DNA of 64,000 bases from Pseudomonas parafulva (GCF_000800255.1 NZ_CP009747.1:2418001-2482000), one strand, 5' to 3'; shown: positions 1 to 8,338, counted from the stretch's first letter. Translations and numbers: made by a program. The notes: generated from the letters alone by a model not told the origin.

Positions 1-144
1 GGCGATCTCGGGAACGGCGGCGTCGGGCACGTAGCCCAAACCGTGCTGGATGGCATGGAGGATCGGCAGCAACGCGCCCGGCACCTCCTTGTGGCTGTCC
101 AGTACGCGGTGAATCAAGGGCAGGTCAAGCGTCTCATCAGGCAT
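1..144 (-). CDS. fdsG: NAD-dependent formate dehydrogenase gamma subunit (5' part only)
   Basis: Only the first 48 codons lie in the window; the gene runs off the left edge. The translated start contains LPILHAIQHGLGYVP, which is typical of the thioredoxin-like 2Fe-2S (24 kDa, NuoE-like) subunit of soluble NAD-linked formate dehydrogenases. These subunits pass electrons from formate oxidation to NAD. The ATG at 144 has a GAGG-like ribosome site about nine bases upstream. The iron-sulfur cysteines would be in the missing part. A HoxE- or NuoE-type protein is a possible alternative, but Pseudomonas commonly carries an fdsGBACD operon that begins this way. Confidence 0.7.
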   Translation of the reverse strand, partial: MPDETLDLPLIHRVLDSHKEVPGALLPILHAIQHGLGYVPDAAVPEIA

Positions 145-432
145 GCAGCGGACCTCGGCAACCCGGCGTCGTCGCTCCATGCAGACAGACGTCCGGCGGT
201 GTTCTGCTGTGGCGTGCCGGGCCTGTCACGGTCACAAGATCACGGCCGCCCTCCTCGTCCGTGCCGGTGCGTCTGTGCACACCTGGTCTGCGGACATCCT
301 GATAAGCATGGCACCGATAAGGCGAACAGGTTGCGCGCAAACGACGGAGCACGTCTTGAAAGCGACATGCGGGTTCCGACATGCGGGTATCCGACATGCG
401 GGTATCAGATAGTCAAGTTGTCGAGCTAGCGC
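145..432. repeat. Intergenic region with three tandem 14-15 bp repeats
   Basis: This 288-bp gap separates the divergent-side start of the formate dehydrogenase gene from the 3' end of the glutathionylspermidine-synthase-like gene. It holds three head-to-tail copies of GACATGCGGGTATCC or a close variant at 364-377, 378-392 and 393-407. I see no credible gene in the gap. The repeats lie about 220 bp upstream of fdsG and 26 bp beyond the end of the neighbouring gene. They could be an operator array for the fds operon or simple slippage repeats; their role is not shown. Confidence 0.6.
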
Positions 433-1590
433 TCAGTCCAGCACCACGTGGGGCACGAAACGCGAACTGTCCTTGGTGATCAAGGTATCGTCCTCGCGGA
501 TGCCGATGCCGGACGCCCGGTCACCGATGACCCATGAGCCGATCAGCGTGTAGCTGTCGCCGAATCTGGGCAGCGGCGCAAAGCGCTGGAGAATGTAGGG
601 CGCGTCATCGTAAGGACCGTCCTCGAACACCCGCTGATCGTCATCGGTGCGGATATCGACGTTCGCCCCTTCGCGGGAGAAGTACGGCTTGCGCACCCAG
701 CCCTTGGGTACTGGTTGCAGAGGGTCTGGGTCCAGATAGGCTGGCAGCAGGTTCGGGTGCCCCGGATGCCACTCCCACAACAGCGGCAGCAGGCCCTTGT
801 TGGACAGCAGCGACTTCCACGCCGGCTCCACGAACTGCGTGCCACTGGCCTGGATCGCCGGACCGAAAGGCTCATGGAAGATGTGCTCCCAGGCATGCAG
901 CTTGAACAGGCGCGCGATCGGCTCGCCACGCAGATCGACGAAACGCCCACGCGCGTCCAGGCCGATGTCTTGCAGATCGATGTGCCGCGTGGCGATGCCC
1001 GCGTGTTCGGCCATGCGCCGCAGAAAATCGGTGGTGCCCCGGTCTTCCACGGATCCGGCGATGGTCGAGAAATGGAAGATGCCCTGGCGGTCGAAGGTCG
1101 AGAACGCCTGCACCAAGTCTTCGGCGATGCGGTTGAACTGGGTGGCGTGCGGCGCCAGCACCCCGCGCTGGATCTGCTCTTCCAGCCAGATCAACTGAAA
1201 CGCGGCCGCCTCGTACAGCGAGGTGGGTGTGTCGTAGTTGGCTTCGATCAACTTGGCCGGCGCACGGCCGTCGTAACTGAAATCGAAGCGGCCGTACAGG
1301 TGCGGATCACGCGAACGCCATGACTGGCGCACCAGATCGAAGTACGCCGGCGGGATCGCCAGGCGCGTCAGCAGCGCTTCGCTGTCGACGATCCGCGCCA
1401 CGGCGTCCAGGCACAACGCGTGCAATGCGTGAGTCGGCGCCTGCAGGTCGCGCACAACCTGCGCTTCGCTGAACTGATAGTAGGCGCGCTCGTCCCAGTA
1501 GCGCTCACCGTCGAAGGTATGAAAGGCGAACCCCTCGCGCTCGGCGGTGGCGCGCCAGTCTGGACGTTCGGCCAGGGCGATGCGGCGCAT
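433..1590 (-). CDS. Glutathionylspermidine synthase family ATP-grasp protein (YjfC/YgiC-like)
   Basis: This 385-residue protein has the sequence character of the C-terminal synthetase domain of glutathionylspermidine synthase, an ATP-grasp enzyme that forms an amide bond between a peptide and an amine. It lacks the N-terminal amidase half of E. coli Gsp, like E. coli YjfC and YgiC, whose substrates are unproven. Recognisable segments include SYDGRAPAKLIEANYDTPTS, the EPAWKSLLSNKGLLPLLW stretch and VRKPYFSREGANV. The ATG at 1590 follows the stop of the upstream DUF1190 gene by two bases, so the two are translationally coupled. It is the last gene of a four-gene operon. Whether the real target is spermidine, a peptide or a protein is unknown. 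Confidence 0.88.
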   Translation of the reverse strand: MRRIALAERPDWRATAEREGFAFHTFDGERYWDERAYYQFSEAQVVRDLQAPTHALHALCLDAVARIVDSEALLTRLAIPPAYFDLVRQSWRSRDPHLYGRFDFSYDGRAPAKLIEANYDTPTSLYEAAAFQLIWLEEQIQRGVLAPHATQFNRIAEDLVQAFSTFDRQGIFHFSTIAGSVEDRGTTDFLRRMAEHAGIATRHIDLQDIGLDARGRFVDLRGEPIARLFKLHAWEHIFHEPFGPAIQASGTQFVEPAWKSLLSNKGLLPLLWEWHPGHPNLLPAYLDPDPLQPVPKGWVRKPYFSREGANVDIRTDDDQRVFEDGPYDDAPYILQRFAPLPRFGDSYTLIGSWVIGDRASGIGIREDDTLITKDSSRFVPHVVLD

Positions 1591-1592
1591 GC

Positions 1593-2327
1593 TCAGCCGC
1601 CGAAGAAGCTGAACGACTTGCCGCCCCAACCACCGCGGGCCAGCGCCGCGCTGCCGAAGCCGCTGCGGGTGATCACCGAAGATGCCACCTGGCGACGGCT
1701 GGAGGACGTGTAGTCATCGTTTCTGGCGGTAGAGCCACCGCCACCGCTGTAGCCACCGCCGCCCGAATATCCGCTGCTGGCTGCCTGCGCCTCGTCCTTG
1801 CGTTGCCGCACCACGTCGCGACGAAAATCGTCAGGCCCGGTGCCATAGCGATACAGGGGCTGTGCGCTGTAACGGCGGCTGTCCGGCGCGACGACCTTGC
1901 TCAGCAGCATCCCGGCGATCACCCCCGTGGCCGCGCGCCCCAGGCCGCTGGTCTGGGCGTGCAAGCTCGGGTCGTTGTTGGCGGCATCGAGCTGCGCCTG
2001 GCTGACTTCGCCGGTGGTCTGCAAGGCGAAACCGTCCAACTGCGGCTGGTAATGGGTCAGGTCGTATGTTTCGCAGCCGCCGGGGCTGTACACGGCCTCG
2101 CACTCGGCTTTGCTGGCATACCTCGGGCCATTTTTCTGCTGTTCGAGCCGGGCCTGTTGAGAGGCCTGTTCGCAGTCGCGACGCGGTACGTTGTCGGCGA
2201 CGCACGCCTCGACGTCCGCGTAGTCGACACGCTGACTGACCTCGTAGGTGTCCTCGCCCCATCCGCACGCGGTCAGGGTCAGCGGCAACGAGCCGGCCAG
2301 CACCAGCTTGAGAGAACTGCGTTTCAT
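1593..2327 (-). CDS. DUF1190 family lipoprotein (YgiB/YjfM-like)
   Basis: This 244-residue protein begins MKRSSLKLVLAGSLPLTLTACG, a lipoprotein signal with the lipobox Cys near residue 19, so an envelope-anchored protein is expected. The mature part has paired cysteines of the DUF1190 type (VEACVADNVPRRDCEQA and AECEAVYSPGGCETY). The C-terminal 70 residues are rich in Gly, Ser and Tyr and end in GGWGGKSFSFFGG, a low-complexity tail usual in this family. The start at 2327 is preferred over upstream in-frame starts because it supplies the signal peptide and has a GGAGG-type ribosome site. It sits between the DUF350 and ATP-grasp genes, as in E. coli yjfL-yjfM-yjfC. Function is unknown. Confidence 0.88.
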   Translation of the reverse strand: MKRSSLKLVLAGSLPLTLTACGWGEDTYEVSQRVDYADVEACVADNVPRRDCEQASQQARLEQQKNGPRYASKAECEAVYSPGGCETYDLTHYQPQLDGFALQTTGEVSQAQLDAANNDPSLHAQTSGLGRAATGVIAGMLLSKVVAPDSRRYSAQPLYRYGTGPDDFRRDVVRQRKDEAQAASSGYSGGGGYSGGGGSTARNDDYTSSSRRQVASSVITRSGFGSAALARGGWGGKSFSFFGG

Positions 2328-2344
2328 GTCCGGTTCCTCCTGGC

Positions 2345-2770
2345 TCAGACCGACGGGGTCATGCACGCCGAGTTGAGCAGGCCGACGCTGATGGCCACGG
2401 CGGCGGCGTAGATCGCGGCAGCCATTTCGCCTTTGGCGATGCGCGCGGCCAGGCCCTTGAGCACCCAACTGGCGATGGAGAAGGCCAGCAGTTGCACCAC
2501 GGCGCCGATCACCACCCAGATCACCACATCGAGCAGGCCGATGCTGTAGGTGATGATGTTGCTGGCCGGTAGCGAAAAGCCGATCAGCGCGCCGCCCAGG
2601 GCGACGGCGGCGGCGCTGTTGTTGTCGCGGATCAGGGCGAACTCGCGGTGCGGAGTCAGGCGCGTGTAGATGAACTGGAACAGCCAGAACAGCACCAGGG
2701 CCAGGCCGATGTACAGGGTGAAGGCAATGAACGCCTGGGCGTTGATTGAGTGGCGCAGGGCTTCGAGCAT
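2345..2770 (-). CDS. DUF350 membrane protein (YjfL-like)
   Basis: This 141-residue protein is mostly hydrophobic, with about four membrane helices near residues 12-35, 50-72, 80-107 and 117-135. The arrangement of two similar helix pairs is the DUF350 pattern seen in E. coli YjfL. It starts 12 bp after the DUF2491 gene ends and stops 17 bp before the lipoprotein gene, so it is clearly in the same operon. No catalytic motif is visible. It is probably an inner-membrane partner of the lipoprotein and the ATP-grasp enzyme, but that is inferred from conserved neighbourhood only. Confidence 0.87.
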   Translation of the reverse strand: MLEALRHSINAQAFIAFTLYIGLALVLFWLFQFIYTRLTPHREFALIRDNNSAAAVALGGALIGFSLPASNIITYSIGLLDVVIWVVIGAVVQLLAFSIASWVLKGLAARIAKGEMAAAIYAAAVAISVGLLNSACMTPSV

Positions 2771-2782
2771 GCGAGTTCCTTG

Positions 2783-3442
2783 TCAGGTGACGTTAAAGTC
2801 CGTGGGGTACAGGGTAATGCCCAGTGAAGTGCTGAGGCAGACGCTGCCCGCCGCATCCTCCTCCACTGAAAACAGCAGAAATTCCCGGCGCTCGGGCAGG
2901 CCCGTATCGCGCGCGTAGAGCATCGACAGGTGACGCACCAGGTAGCGGGCCTCCGGGTTGCTGACCCGTTCGGTCAAGGGCACCAGTCGGGCCTGGCCGG
3001 GATCGGTGCCCCATTGGCGAGCGAAGATCTCGCCGTCATGCACCACGTGTGCAAGGCCGACGGTCGATGAGGCACCCGCCAGGCGCTTGAACGCCTCATC
3101 GTCGGCGATCGGCTGCACGCTGTGGTAACCGAACAGCACGATGTCGCCGGCCTGCGACGCACGCGGGCCGTTCATCACCACTTGCAGCCAGTAGTCCTCG
3201 TCGTCCAGGTAGACGCGCGCCAGACGCATCGACGCGTCGAGCGGCACTTCGCCCACCGCCCACACCGGCTGTGGCCCTGGGGGCAGCAACAGATGGGCGT
3301 GACCGGACAGCCGTGGGCCCAGGGCAGGATCGAGGGTCAGCGTGGCGCCGCTGGCCAGGCCGAACGGCAGCTGCGCGAGCGCAACGCTCCCGGTCTCCCG
3401 GCGTGGCGCCTGGAAACCGAGCACACGTTTCAGCCAACCCAT
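2783..3442 (-). CDS. DUF2491 family protein (YjfK-like)
   Basis: This 219-residue soluble protein begins MGWLKRVLGFQAP and continues with LPFGLASGATLTLDPALGPRL. Overall size and position fit the DUF2491 family of E. coli YjfK. No signal peptide or membrane helix is seen. It is the first gene of the minus-strand operon leading into the DUF350, DUF1190 and ATP-grasp genes. In E. coli the cluster also carries a DUF2170 gene and a PspA-like gene (yjfI, yjfJ) upstream; here neither is present and a TonB receptor gene lies upstream instead. In-frame sequence extends further upstream to 3640, but the start at 3442 gives the family-like N terminus. Confidence 0.82.
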   Translation of the reverse strand: MGWLKRVLGFQAPRRETGSVALAQLPFGLASGATLTLDPALGPRLSGHAHLLLPPGPQPVWAVGEVPLDASMRLARVYLDDEDYWLQVVMNGPRASQAGDIVLFGYHSVQPIADDEAFKRLAGASSTVGLAHVVHDGEIFARQWGTDPGQARLVPLTERVSNPEARYLVRHLSMLYARDTGLPERREFLLFSVEEDAAGSVCLSTSLGITLYPTDFNVT

Positions 3443-3560
3443 GGCAGGATTCGGCGAACAGTGGAGGGACAAAGCAGCATCGAGACTCCCTGGCGCTGCG
3501 GTGATCTCTGGGGCGCGCCACGATACTGCTTTTCCCTCGACACGCCAATGCCACAACGCC

Positions 3561-5690
3561 TCAGAAAGTGTAGGCGACGCCCGCCTGCACTGTACGCGGT
3601 GCACCAGGATAGACGTAGTTGTTCCACGCGGCTTCGTCATAGCCTTTGTTGAACAGGTTCTTCACGTCCAGGTTCAGGCGCACGTGCTCGTTGACCTTGT
3701 AGTAGCTGAGCAGGTCGACCACGCTGTAGCGGTCCATGGTGTACGTGACGTTCTCGGTCTGGCCCTTGCGATCGTCCACGTATTTCACCCCGAAGCCCAA
3801 CCCCAGCCCCTTGGCGAAGCCGTCCTGGAACTCATAGGTGTTGATCAGGCTGAAGCTGTTGCGCGGAATGTTGGCCAGACGCGTGCCGGTGGCCAGACGG
3901 TTGTCCTTGGTGACCTCGGCATCGACATAGGCGTAGCCACCGATGACTTTCCATGCCGGGGTGATGTTGCCGGTCACGTTCAGGTCCAGGCCACGGCTGC
4001 GGACTTCGCCGGCGGCCAGGTTGTTGGCGGGGTTGGCCGGGTCCAGGGTCAGCACGTTTTCCTTGACGATGTGATACAGCGCCGCGTCCACGCTCAGTTG
4101 GCGCTCCAGCGCCTCCCATTTGACGCCCACTTCATAGGACTTGCCCTTCTCTGGATCGAAGCCACCGCCACCGGCCGGTGTGCCGGTGTTGGGCTTGAAC
4201 GAGCGCGCGGTGTTGGCGTACACCGCTACGGTGTCGGTCAGGTCGTACATCAGGCCGAAGCGTGGGGTGACGCTGTTTTCGGCCTTGGTGAAGTCGCCGG
4301 CGTTGTTCAGCTTGTTGTCGTAGTCGTGCTCGAAGCGCTCGAAACGCACAGCGGCCAGGGCCTTGAGGCGCTCGGTCAGGGTCACTTGATCCTGGATGAA
4401 GGCGGCCCAGGTCTGCAGGTTCTCTTTATCCCAGGTGGTGACGCGAGTCAGCGCGGGGCGCGGCTGGCCGAGGACGGGATTGTAGAGATCGATCGGATAG
4501 GTGCCGCGGGCCGCCGACGAGCGCTGAATGATCGAGTTGTAGTCGTAGTTCTCGTACTCGATGCCAGTCAGCAAGGTGTGACTGAAGCTACCCGTGTCGA
4601 AGTGACCGGTGAGGTTGAGCTGCCAGTCGCGATCGGTCCACTCCAGCTTGCGGTAGTTGAAGTTGCGCTGCAGCGTGTGGCCGTCGGCTGGGGCGCCGTT
4701 GGCCTCCACGGCGTTGCCCTCGAGCGAGCCGTCGAGGAACTGGAAACCGCCGCCCAGGGTCCAGCTATCGTTGAGCTGATGCTCGAAGCGCACCTGGGCC
4801 ATATTGTTGTCGTTGTGCAGCAGGTTGTCGCTGCCCTTCTCCCACAGGTAGGTGTCGCGCGACAGGCTGCCGGTCTGGGTCGGGTAGCGCGGCAGGCCAC
4901 GGTCCAGCGGATGATTGTTGCGCATGAAATCACCTTCGAAGGTGATCTTGGTGCTGTCGTTGACCTGCCAGTTGAGCACCGGCGCCACGTCATAGCGTTC
5001 GCCACGCACATCGTCGCGGAAACTGTCGCCGCCCTCGCCCAGCAGGTTCAGGCGGTAGGCCAGCGACCCGTCCTGGTTCAGCGGGCCGCTGGCATCCAGC
5101 GTGGCACGGTGCATGCCCTGGTCATCGAACTGGCTGCCGAGGGTGATCTTGCGCTCGGCCAGCGGCTGCTTGCTGACCACATTGAAGGTGCCGCCTGGGT
5201 CACCGCGGCCGTACAGCGCGGTGTTCGGCCCGCGAATCACCTCCAGGCGCTCGATGGTGTTGGCGTCGGGGGCGTTGGGGTAGCCGCGGTTGATCGGGAA
5301 GCCGTTGCGATAGAACTCGCCGGTGGTGAAGCCACGCACGGTGAACGTCGTCAGGCCCTGGCCACCGAAGTTGTTGGCCCGGCCTACGCCGCCCGCGTAG
5401 TCCAGCGCATCCTGCAGGCGCGTGGCGCCAATATCGTCCAGCACATCCTTGGGCACCACGCTGATCGACTGCGGCGTTTCGTGCAGCGAGGTGTCGGTCC
5501 GCGTGGCCGAGGCCGAGCGGCTGGCTCGATAGCCCTGTACCGGACCGTCGGCGCGCTCGTAGTCGCCAGCGTCGGCGTTGATGTTGACGGCGTCGAGTTC
5601 GACGTTACCAGTGGCAGACGGGAGTTCGGCAGCCAGCGCCAGGGGCGCAGCGGCGTTGAGCAGGCACAGCGAGACGATCATGCGACGCAT
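3561..5690 (-). CDS. TonB-dependent siderophore receptor
   Basis: This 709-residue outer-membrane receptor has a signal peptide (about residues 1-20, ending LALAA). A plug domain follows at about 60-165, containing SLHETPQSISVVPKDVLDD and IERLEVIRGPNTALYGRGDP, both hallmarks of ferric-siderophore receptors. A 22-strand barrel ends in the terminal Phe (GVAYTF). A YNPVLGQPRPALT-like extracellular stretch and SYEVGVKWEALERQLSVDAA match the ferrichrome/ferrioxamine-receptor group. There is no N-terminal signalling domain and no sigma/anti-sigma pair nearby, so it probably depends on Fur alone. The siderophore cannot be named from sequence. The gene stands alone between the DUF2491 operon and umuC. 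Confidence 0.92.
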   Translation of the reverse strand: MRRMIVSLCLLNAAAPLALAAELPSATGNVELDAVNINADAGDYERADGPVQGYRASRSASATRTDTSLHETPQSISVVPKDVLDDIGATRLQDALDYAGGVGRANNFGGQGLTTFTVRGFTTGEFYRNGFPINRGYPNAPDANTIERLEVIRGPNTALYGRGDPGGTFNVVSKQPLAERKITLGSQFDDQGMHRATLDASGPLNQDGSLAYRLNLLGEGGDSFRDDVRGERYDVAPVLNWQVNDSTKITFEGDFMRNNHPLDRGLPRYPTQTGSLSRDTYLWEKGSDNLLHNDNNMAQVRFEHQLNDSWTLGGGFQFLDGSLEGNAVEANGAPADGHTLQRNFNYRKLEWTDRDWQLNLTGHFDTGSFSHTLLTGIEYENYDYNSIIQRSSAARGTYPIDLYNPVLGQPRPALTRVTTWDKENLQTWAAFIQDQVTLTERLKALAAVRFERFEHDYDNKLNNAGDFTKAENSVTPRFGLMYDLTDTVAVYANTARSFKPNTGTPAGGGGFDPEKGKSYEVGVKWEALERQLSVDAALYHIVKENVLTLDPANPANNLAAGEVRSRGLDLNVTGNITPAWKVIGGYAYVDAEVTKDNRLATGTRLANIPRNSFSLINTYEFQDGFAKGLGLGFGVKYVDDRKGQTENVTYTMDRYSVVDLLSYYKVNEHVRLNLDVKNLFNKGYDEAAWNNYVYPGAPRTVQAGVAYTF

Positions 5691-5752
5691 CGATGGGGGT
5701 TCCAGACGAGACGATAAATGACAGGTGGGTGCAAAAGCGGCGAGATGCTATA

Positions 5753-5777
5753 TGCAAATACTTCTTAGTTGCAAATA
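5753..5777. promoter_or_regulatory. Repeated TGCAAATA motif upstream of the TonB receptor (possible weak Fur site)
   Basis: The AT-rich stretch between umuC and the receptor start has TGCAAATA twice, at 5753-5760 and 5770-5777, and the second copy runs on into TTTACAT. The GCAAAT half-site occurs in some Pseudomonas Fur boxes, and a siderophore receptor is expected to be Fur-controlled. The match to the 19-bp Fur consensus is poor, so this is a tentative operator or promoter element. Confidence 0.28.
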
Positions 5778-5830
5778 TTTACATACACGCTTCGCCATGA
5801 TCGTTTCTCAAGCCACCTTCGATGCTCGTC

Positions 5831-7108
5831 TCAGCGCGCATAGACCTTCCACAGCTGATCCAGACGTGTTGTATACGACGGGCTCATCAAGTCTCTGCGC
5901 ATCGCCCACTCGGGCGCCAGGGGCACGCTGGCCGTCCTCAGGGTGCCTCGGCCGAATCGTCCATTGATCGCATCCACCACGCCCATCAGACGGCCATCTG
6001 CCTCAGGCTGCGCCAGCGTGAACAGATCGTCGGTGACCTCACCCGGCCGACACAAGTCCAGCAGCAGGACTTCGGCCTTGCTGTAGCGGTAGCCCTCGCG
6101 GTAGATCCGTTGCAACGCCTCGGTCGCCGAGCGCGTGAGCAGCAAGGTGTCGTTAGTGGCATAGGGCAACTGCACCAGTGCCCCTTGAGCATGGTGCCGT
6201 TCGCCCGTATTGAACATGCCGGTACGAATGCTGACCCGCAGTTGCCGGCACAACGATCCCTGGCGTCGCAGCTTTTCCGCTGCCCGGCCGGTGTAGGTGG
6301 CCACCGCCTGGCGAATGGGTTCGAGTTCGGTCTGGCGGGTACCGAACATACGGCTGCAGCAGATTTCCTGCTTGGGCGGTTCGGCGTCCTCCAGCGCCAG
6401 GCACGAAATACCACGCAACTCCCGAGCGGTCTTCTCGATCATCACGCTGAACGTGTCGCGCAAAGTCGGCGCGTCGGCCCGGGCCAGGTCCATCGCGGTG
6501 TGGATGCCCATGCCTTGCAGGTGCAAGGCCATGCGTTTGCCAATACCCCAGACCTCTCTGACATCGGTGTTGCGCAGCACCCAGTCGCGCTTGAAGTCCT
6601 CGGTGATGTCGACCACCCCGCCCGTCTGCCCCAGCAGACGCTTGGCCGTATGATTGGCCAGCTTGGCCAGGGTCTTGGTCCGGGCGATACCGACGCCCAC
6701 CGGGATCGCCGTGCCCTTCATCACCTTCGAACGCACGGCCCGGCCGAAGGTGGTCAGATCACCCGGGACACCGCTCAGGTCGGCAAAGCATTCGTCGATC
6801 GAGTAGACCTCCACCGCCGGCACCTGTGACTCGATCAACGACATGACCCGCTCACTCATGTCGCCATACAGCGCGTAGTTCGAGGAAAACGCCACGACCC
6901 CGTGGCGGCGCAGCTTTTCCCGTGCCTGGAAATACGGCTCGCCCATCCTCACGAAGGGCTTGGCATCGTAAGACCGGGCGATCACGCAACCGTCGTTGTT
7001 GCTCAGCACCACGATCGGCACCCGCGCAAGGTCAGGCCGGAACACACGTTCGCAACTGGCATAGAAGCAGTTGCAGTCGATCAACGCGAACACCTGATCA
7101 CTGCGCAT
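5831..7108 (-). CDS. umuC: Translesion DNA polymerase V catalytic subunit (UmuC/RulB)
   Basis: This 425-residue Y-family polymerase copies past DNA lesions during the SOS response when bound to processed UmuD. The N-terminal catalytic core shows FALIDCNCFYASCERVF with the first metal-binding Asp, and YSIDECFADLSG with the Asp-Glu pair. The helix-hairpin-helix region (VWGIGKRMALHLQGMGI), the little finger domain and the C-terminal UmuC tail follow. The ATG at 7108 overlaps the end of umuD by 11 bp, the usual coupled arrangement. Full length; resembles both chromosomal umuC and the plasmid-type rulB of Pseudomonas. Controlled from the LexA box upstream of umuD. Confidence 0.96.
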   Translation of the reverse strand: MRSDQVFALIDCNCFYASCERVFRPDLARVPIVVLSNNDGCVIARSYDAKPFVRMGEPYFQAREKLRRHGVVAFSSNYALYGDMSERVMSLIESQVPAVEVYSIDECFADLSGVPGDLTTFGRAVRSKVMKGTAIPVGVGIARTKTLAKLANHTAKRLLGQTGGVVDITEDFKRDWVLRNTDVREVWGIGKRMALHLQGMGIHTAMDLARADAPTLRDTFSVMIEKTARELRGISCLALEDAEPPKQEICCSRMFGTRQTELEPIRQAVATYTGRAAEKLRRQGSLCRQLRVSIRTGMFNTGERHHAQGALVQLPYATNDTLLLTRSATEALQRIYREGYRYSKAEVLLLDLCRPGEVTDDLFTLAQPEADGRLMGVVDAINGRFGRGTLRTASVPLAPEWAMRRDLMSPSYTTRLDQLWKVYAR

Positions 7109-7526
7109 GATCACGCACGCTGTAACGCACCACACCCCAGACCACCAACTCGTCGCTTTCCAGCACGTGCCGAGGCGGGTAAGCCGGATTTTCCGATTGC
7201 AGTATCACCATGCCTTCACGACGGAACAGGCGCTTGCACACCGGCTCGGTATTGAACGCGGCAATGACGATGTCGCCATGCTCGGCCTCTCGGCCACGGT
7301 CGACGATGACGATATCGCCGGAAAAAATCCCCGCGCCGCGCATGCTGTCGCCCTCCACTTGCACCAGATAGACATGCGGTGCGCGCAGGTCGAACAACTG
7401 ATCCAGCGAGATGTGCCGCTCCAAGTGATCGTCTGCCGGCGATGGGAAACCAGCGGGCACCCGAAAGGCGTAGCGTGGATGCAGGTCGGGTCCGCCGGTC
7501 GGCGTACCCAGGAAGGTGATGGTCAT
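7098..7526 (-). CDS. umuD: SOS-induced self-cleaving protein UmuD (RulA)
   Basis: This 142-residue protein is cut by RecA-stimulated self-cleavage to UmuD', the accessory subunit of polymerase V. The cleavage site is Ala25-Gly26 in VPAGFPSP. The catalytic pair is Ser61 in EGDSMRGAG and Lys98 in EPVCKRLF, matching the S24/LexA peptidase fold. I chose the ATG at 7526 because the next in-frame ATG upstream, at 7556, falls inside the LexA operator. It forms an operon with umuC and is divergent from the SRAP gene, with which it shares the operator. Confidence 0.96.
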   Translation of the reverse strand: MTITFLGTPTGGPDLHPRYAFRVPAGFPSPADDHLERHISLDQLFDLRAPHVYLVQVEGDSMRGAGIFSGDIVIVDRGREAEHGDIVIAAFNTEPVCKRLFRREGMVILQSENPAYPPRHVLESDELVVWGVVRYSVRDHAQ

Positions 7527-7546
7527 GGTGTCGAACTCAGGGCAGA

Positions 7547-7562
7547 CTGTATGCATATACAG
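7547..7562. promoter_or_regulatory. LexA box shared by umuDC and the SRAP gene
   Basis: CTGTATGCATATACAG is a perfect CTG-N10-CAG SOS operator with an AT-rich core. It lies 20 bp upstream of the umuD start and 57 bp upstream of the divergent SRAP gene. A single repressor dimer here could silence both transcripts. No second box is visible in the 92-bp gap. Confidence 0.93.
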
Positions 7563-7618
7563 TTAACTAGCCAGCAGCATGTCGGTCAATCGCAGGCCGA
7601 CAAACGTAGAGGTCACCC

Positions 7619-8332
7619 ATGTGCGGACGTTATTCGATCTATGAATCCATGGATCACTACCTCAAGCAGTTGTCATTGGACCTGGTGGTGATCAATGGCT
7701 ACGACGACGAGCGAATCCATCGCTACAACGTCGCCCCGCGCAGCCGTGCGCCGATCATCCGTCCGGTGGACGACGGCGTGCAGGTGGACGACCTGCCCTG
7801 GGGCTGGGTGCCACGTTGGGCTCGCGACAGAGGCCCCGTGCCGATCAACGCCCGCGCCGAAACCCTCGGCAATGGCCGATTTTTCAGCAGGCTGTGGCCA
7901 GGCGGACGGGCCTTGGCGCCGGCCAGCGGCTGGTATGAATGGTCGGTGGCCGTACACGATGCCCGCAGCAAGCAGCCCTGGTACGTAAAGGCCGCCGAGG
8001 GTGAGCCGTTGTTCTTCGCCGCACTGGCCGAAGCCCCAGGCCATGACCTGGCCGATGTGCGTGAAGGCTTCGTCATTGTCACTGCGCCGGCCGATGGGCG
8101 GCTTGCGGATATTCATGGGCGTAAACCTGTGGTGCTGACGGCAGCGCTGGCACGTGAATGGATCGATCCAGCCACGTCGCTGCAACGGGCGCTGGAGATC
8201 GTGCATAGCGGCGGCAAGCCCGATACCGCGTTTCGCTGGCATGCCGTCGGTCATGCAGTGGGCAACGTACGCAATGAAGGGGCTCACCTCATCGAACCTC
8301 TCCAAACGCGTGGCAAAACACAGCAACAATGA
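7619..8332 (+). CDS. SRAP family abasic-site processing protein (YedK/HMCES-like)
   Basis: This 237-residue protein belongs to the SOS response-associated peptidase family. It crosslinks to abasic sites in single-stranded DNA through the N-terminal amine and thiol of Cys2 after Met removal. The start reads MCGRYS, so Cys2 is exposed. Other conserved points are the YNVAP segment, PINARAETLG with the active-site Asn, SGWYEW with the Glu, and ADIHGRKPVVL with the His. The ribosome site AGAGGT precedes the ATG at 7619. It is divergent from umuDC across one LexA box, which fits its family name and its proposed role of shielding abasic sites during SOS replication. Confidence 0.95.
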   Translation: MCGRYSIYESMDHYLKQLSLDLVVINGYDDERIHRYNVAPRSRAPIIRPVDDGVQVDDLPWGWVPRWARDRGPVPINARAETLGNGRFFSRLWPGGRALAPASGWYEWSVAVHDARSKQPWYVKAAEGEPLFFAALAEAPGHDLADVREGFVIVTAPADGRLADIHGRKPVVLTAALAREWIDPATSLQRALEIVHSGGKPDTAFRWHAVGHAVGNVRNEGAHLIEPLQTRGKTQQQ

Positions 8333-8338
8333 ATATTT

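Noticed and set aside
3342..5717. A long open frame on the plus strand opposite the TonB receptor gene
   Set aside because: It is antisense to a clearly recognised receptor over nearly its whole length, and its Val/Gln/Ala-rich sequence is the usual product of reading GC-rich genes backward. No family motif is visible.
7527..7556. Upstream ATG for umuD at 7556
   Set aside because: It lies within the LexA operator and would add ten residues that do not fit the family; the ATG at 7526 gives correct spacing of the cleavage and catalytic residues.
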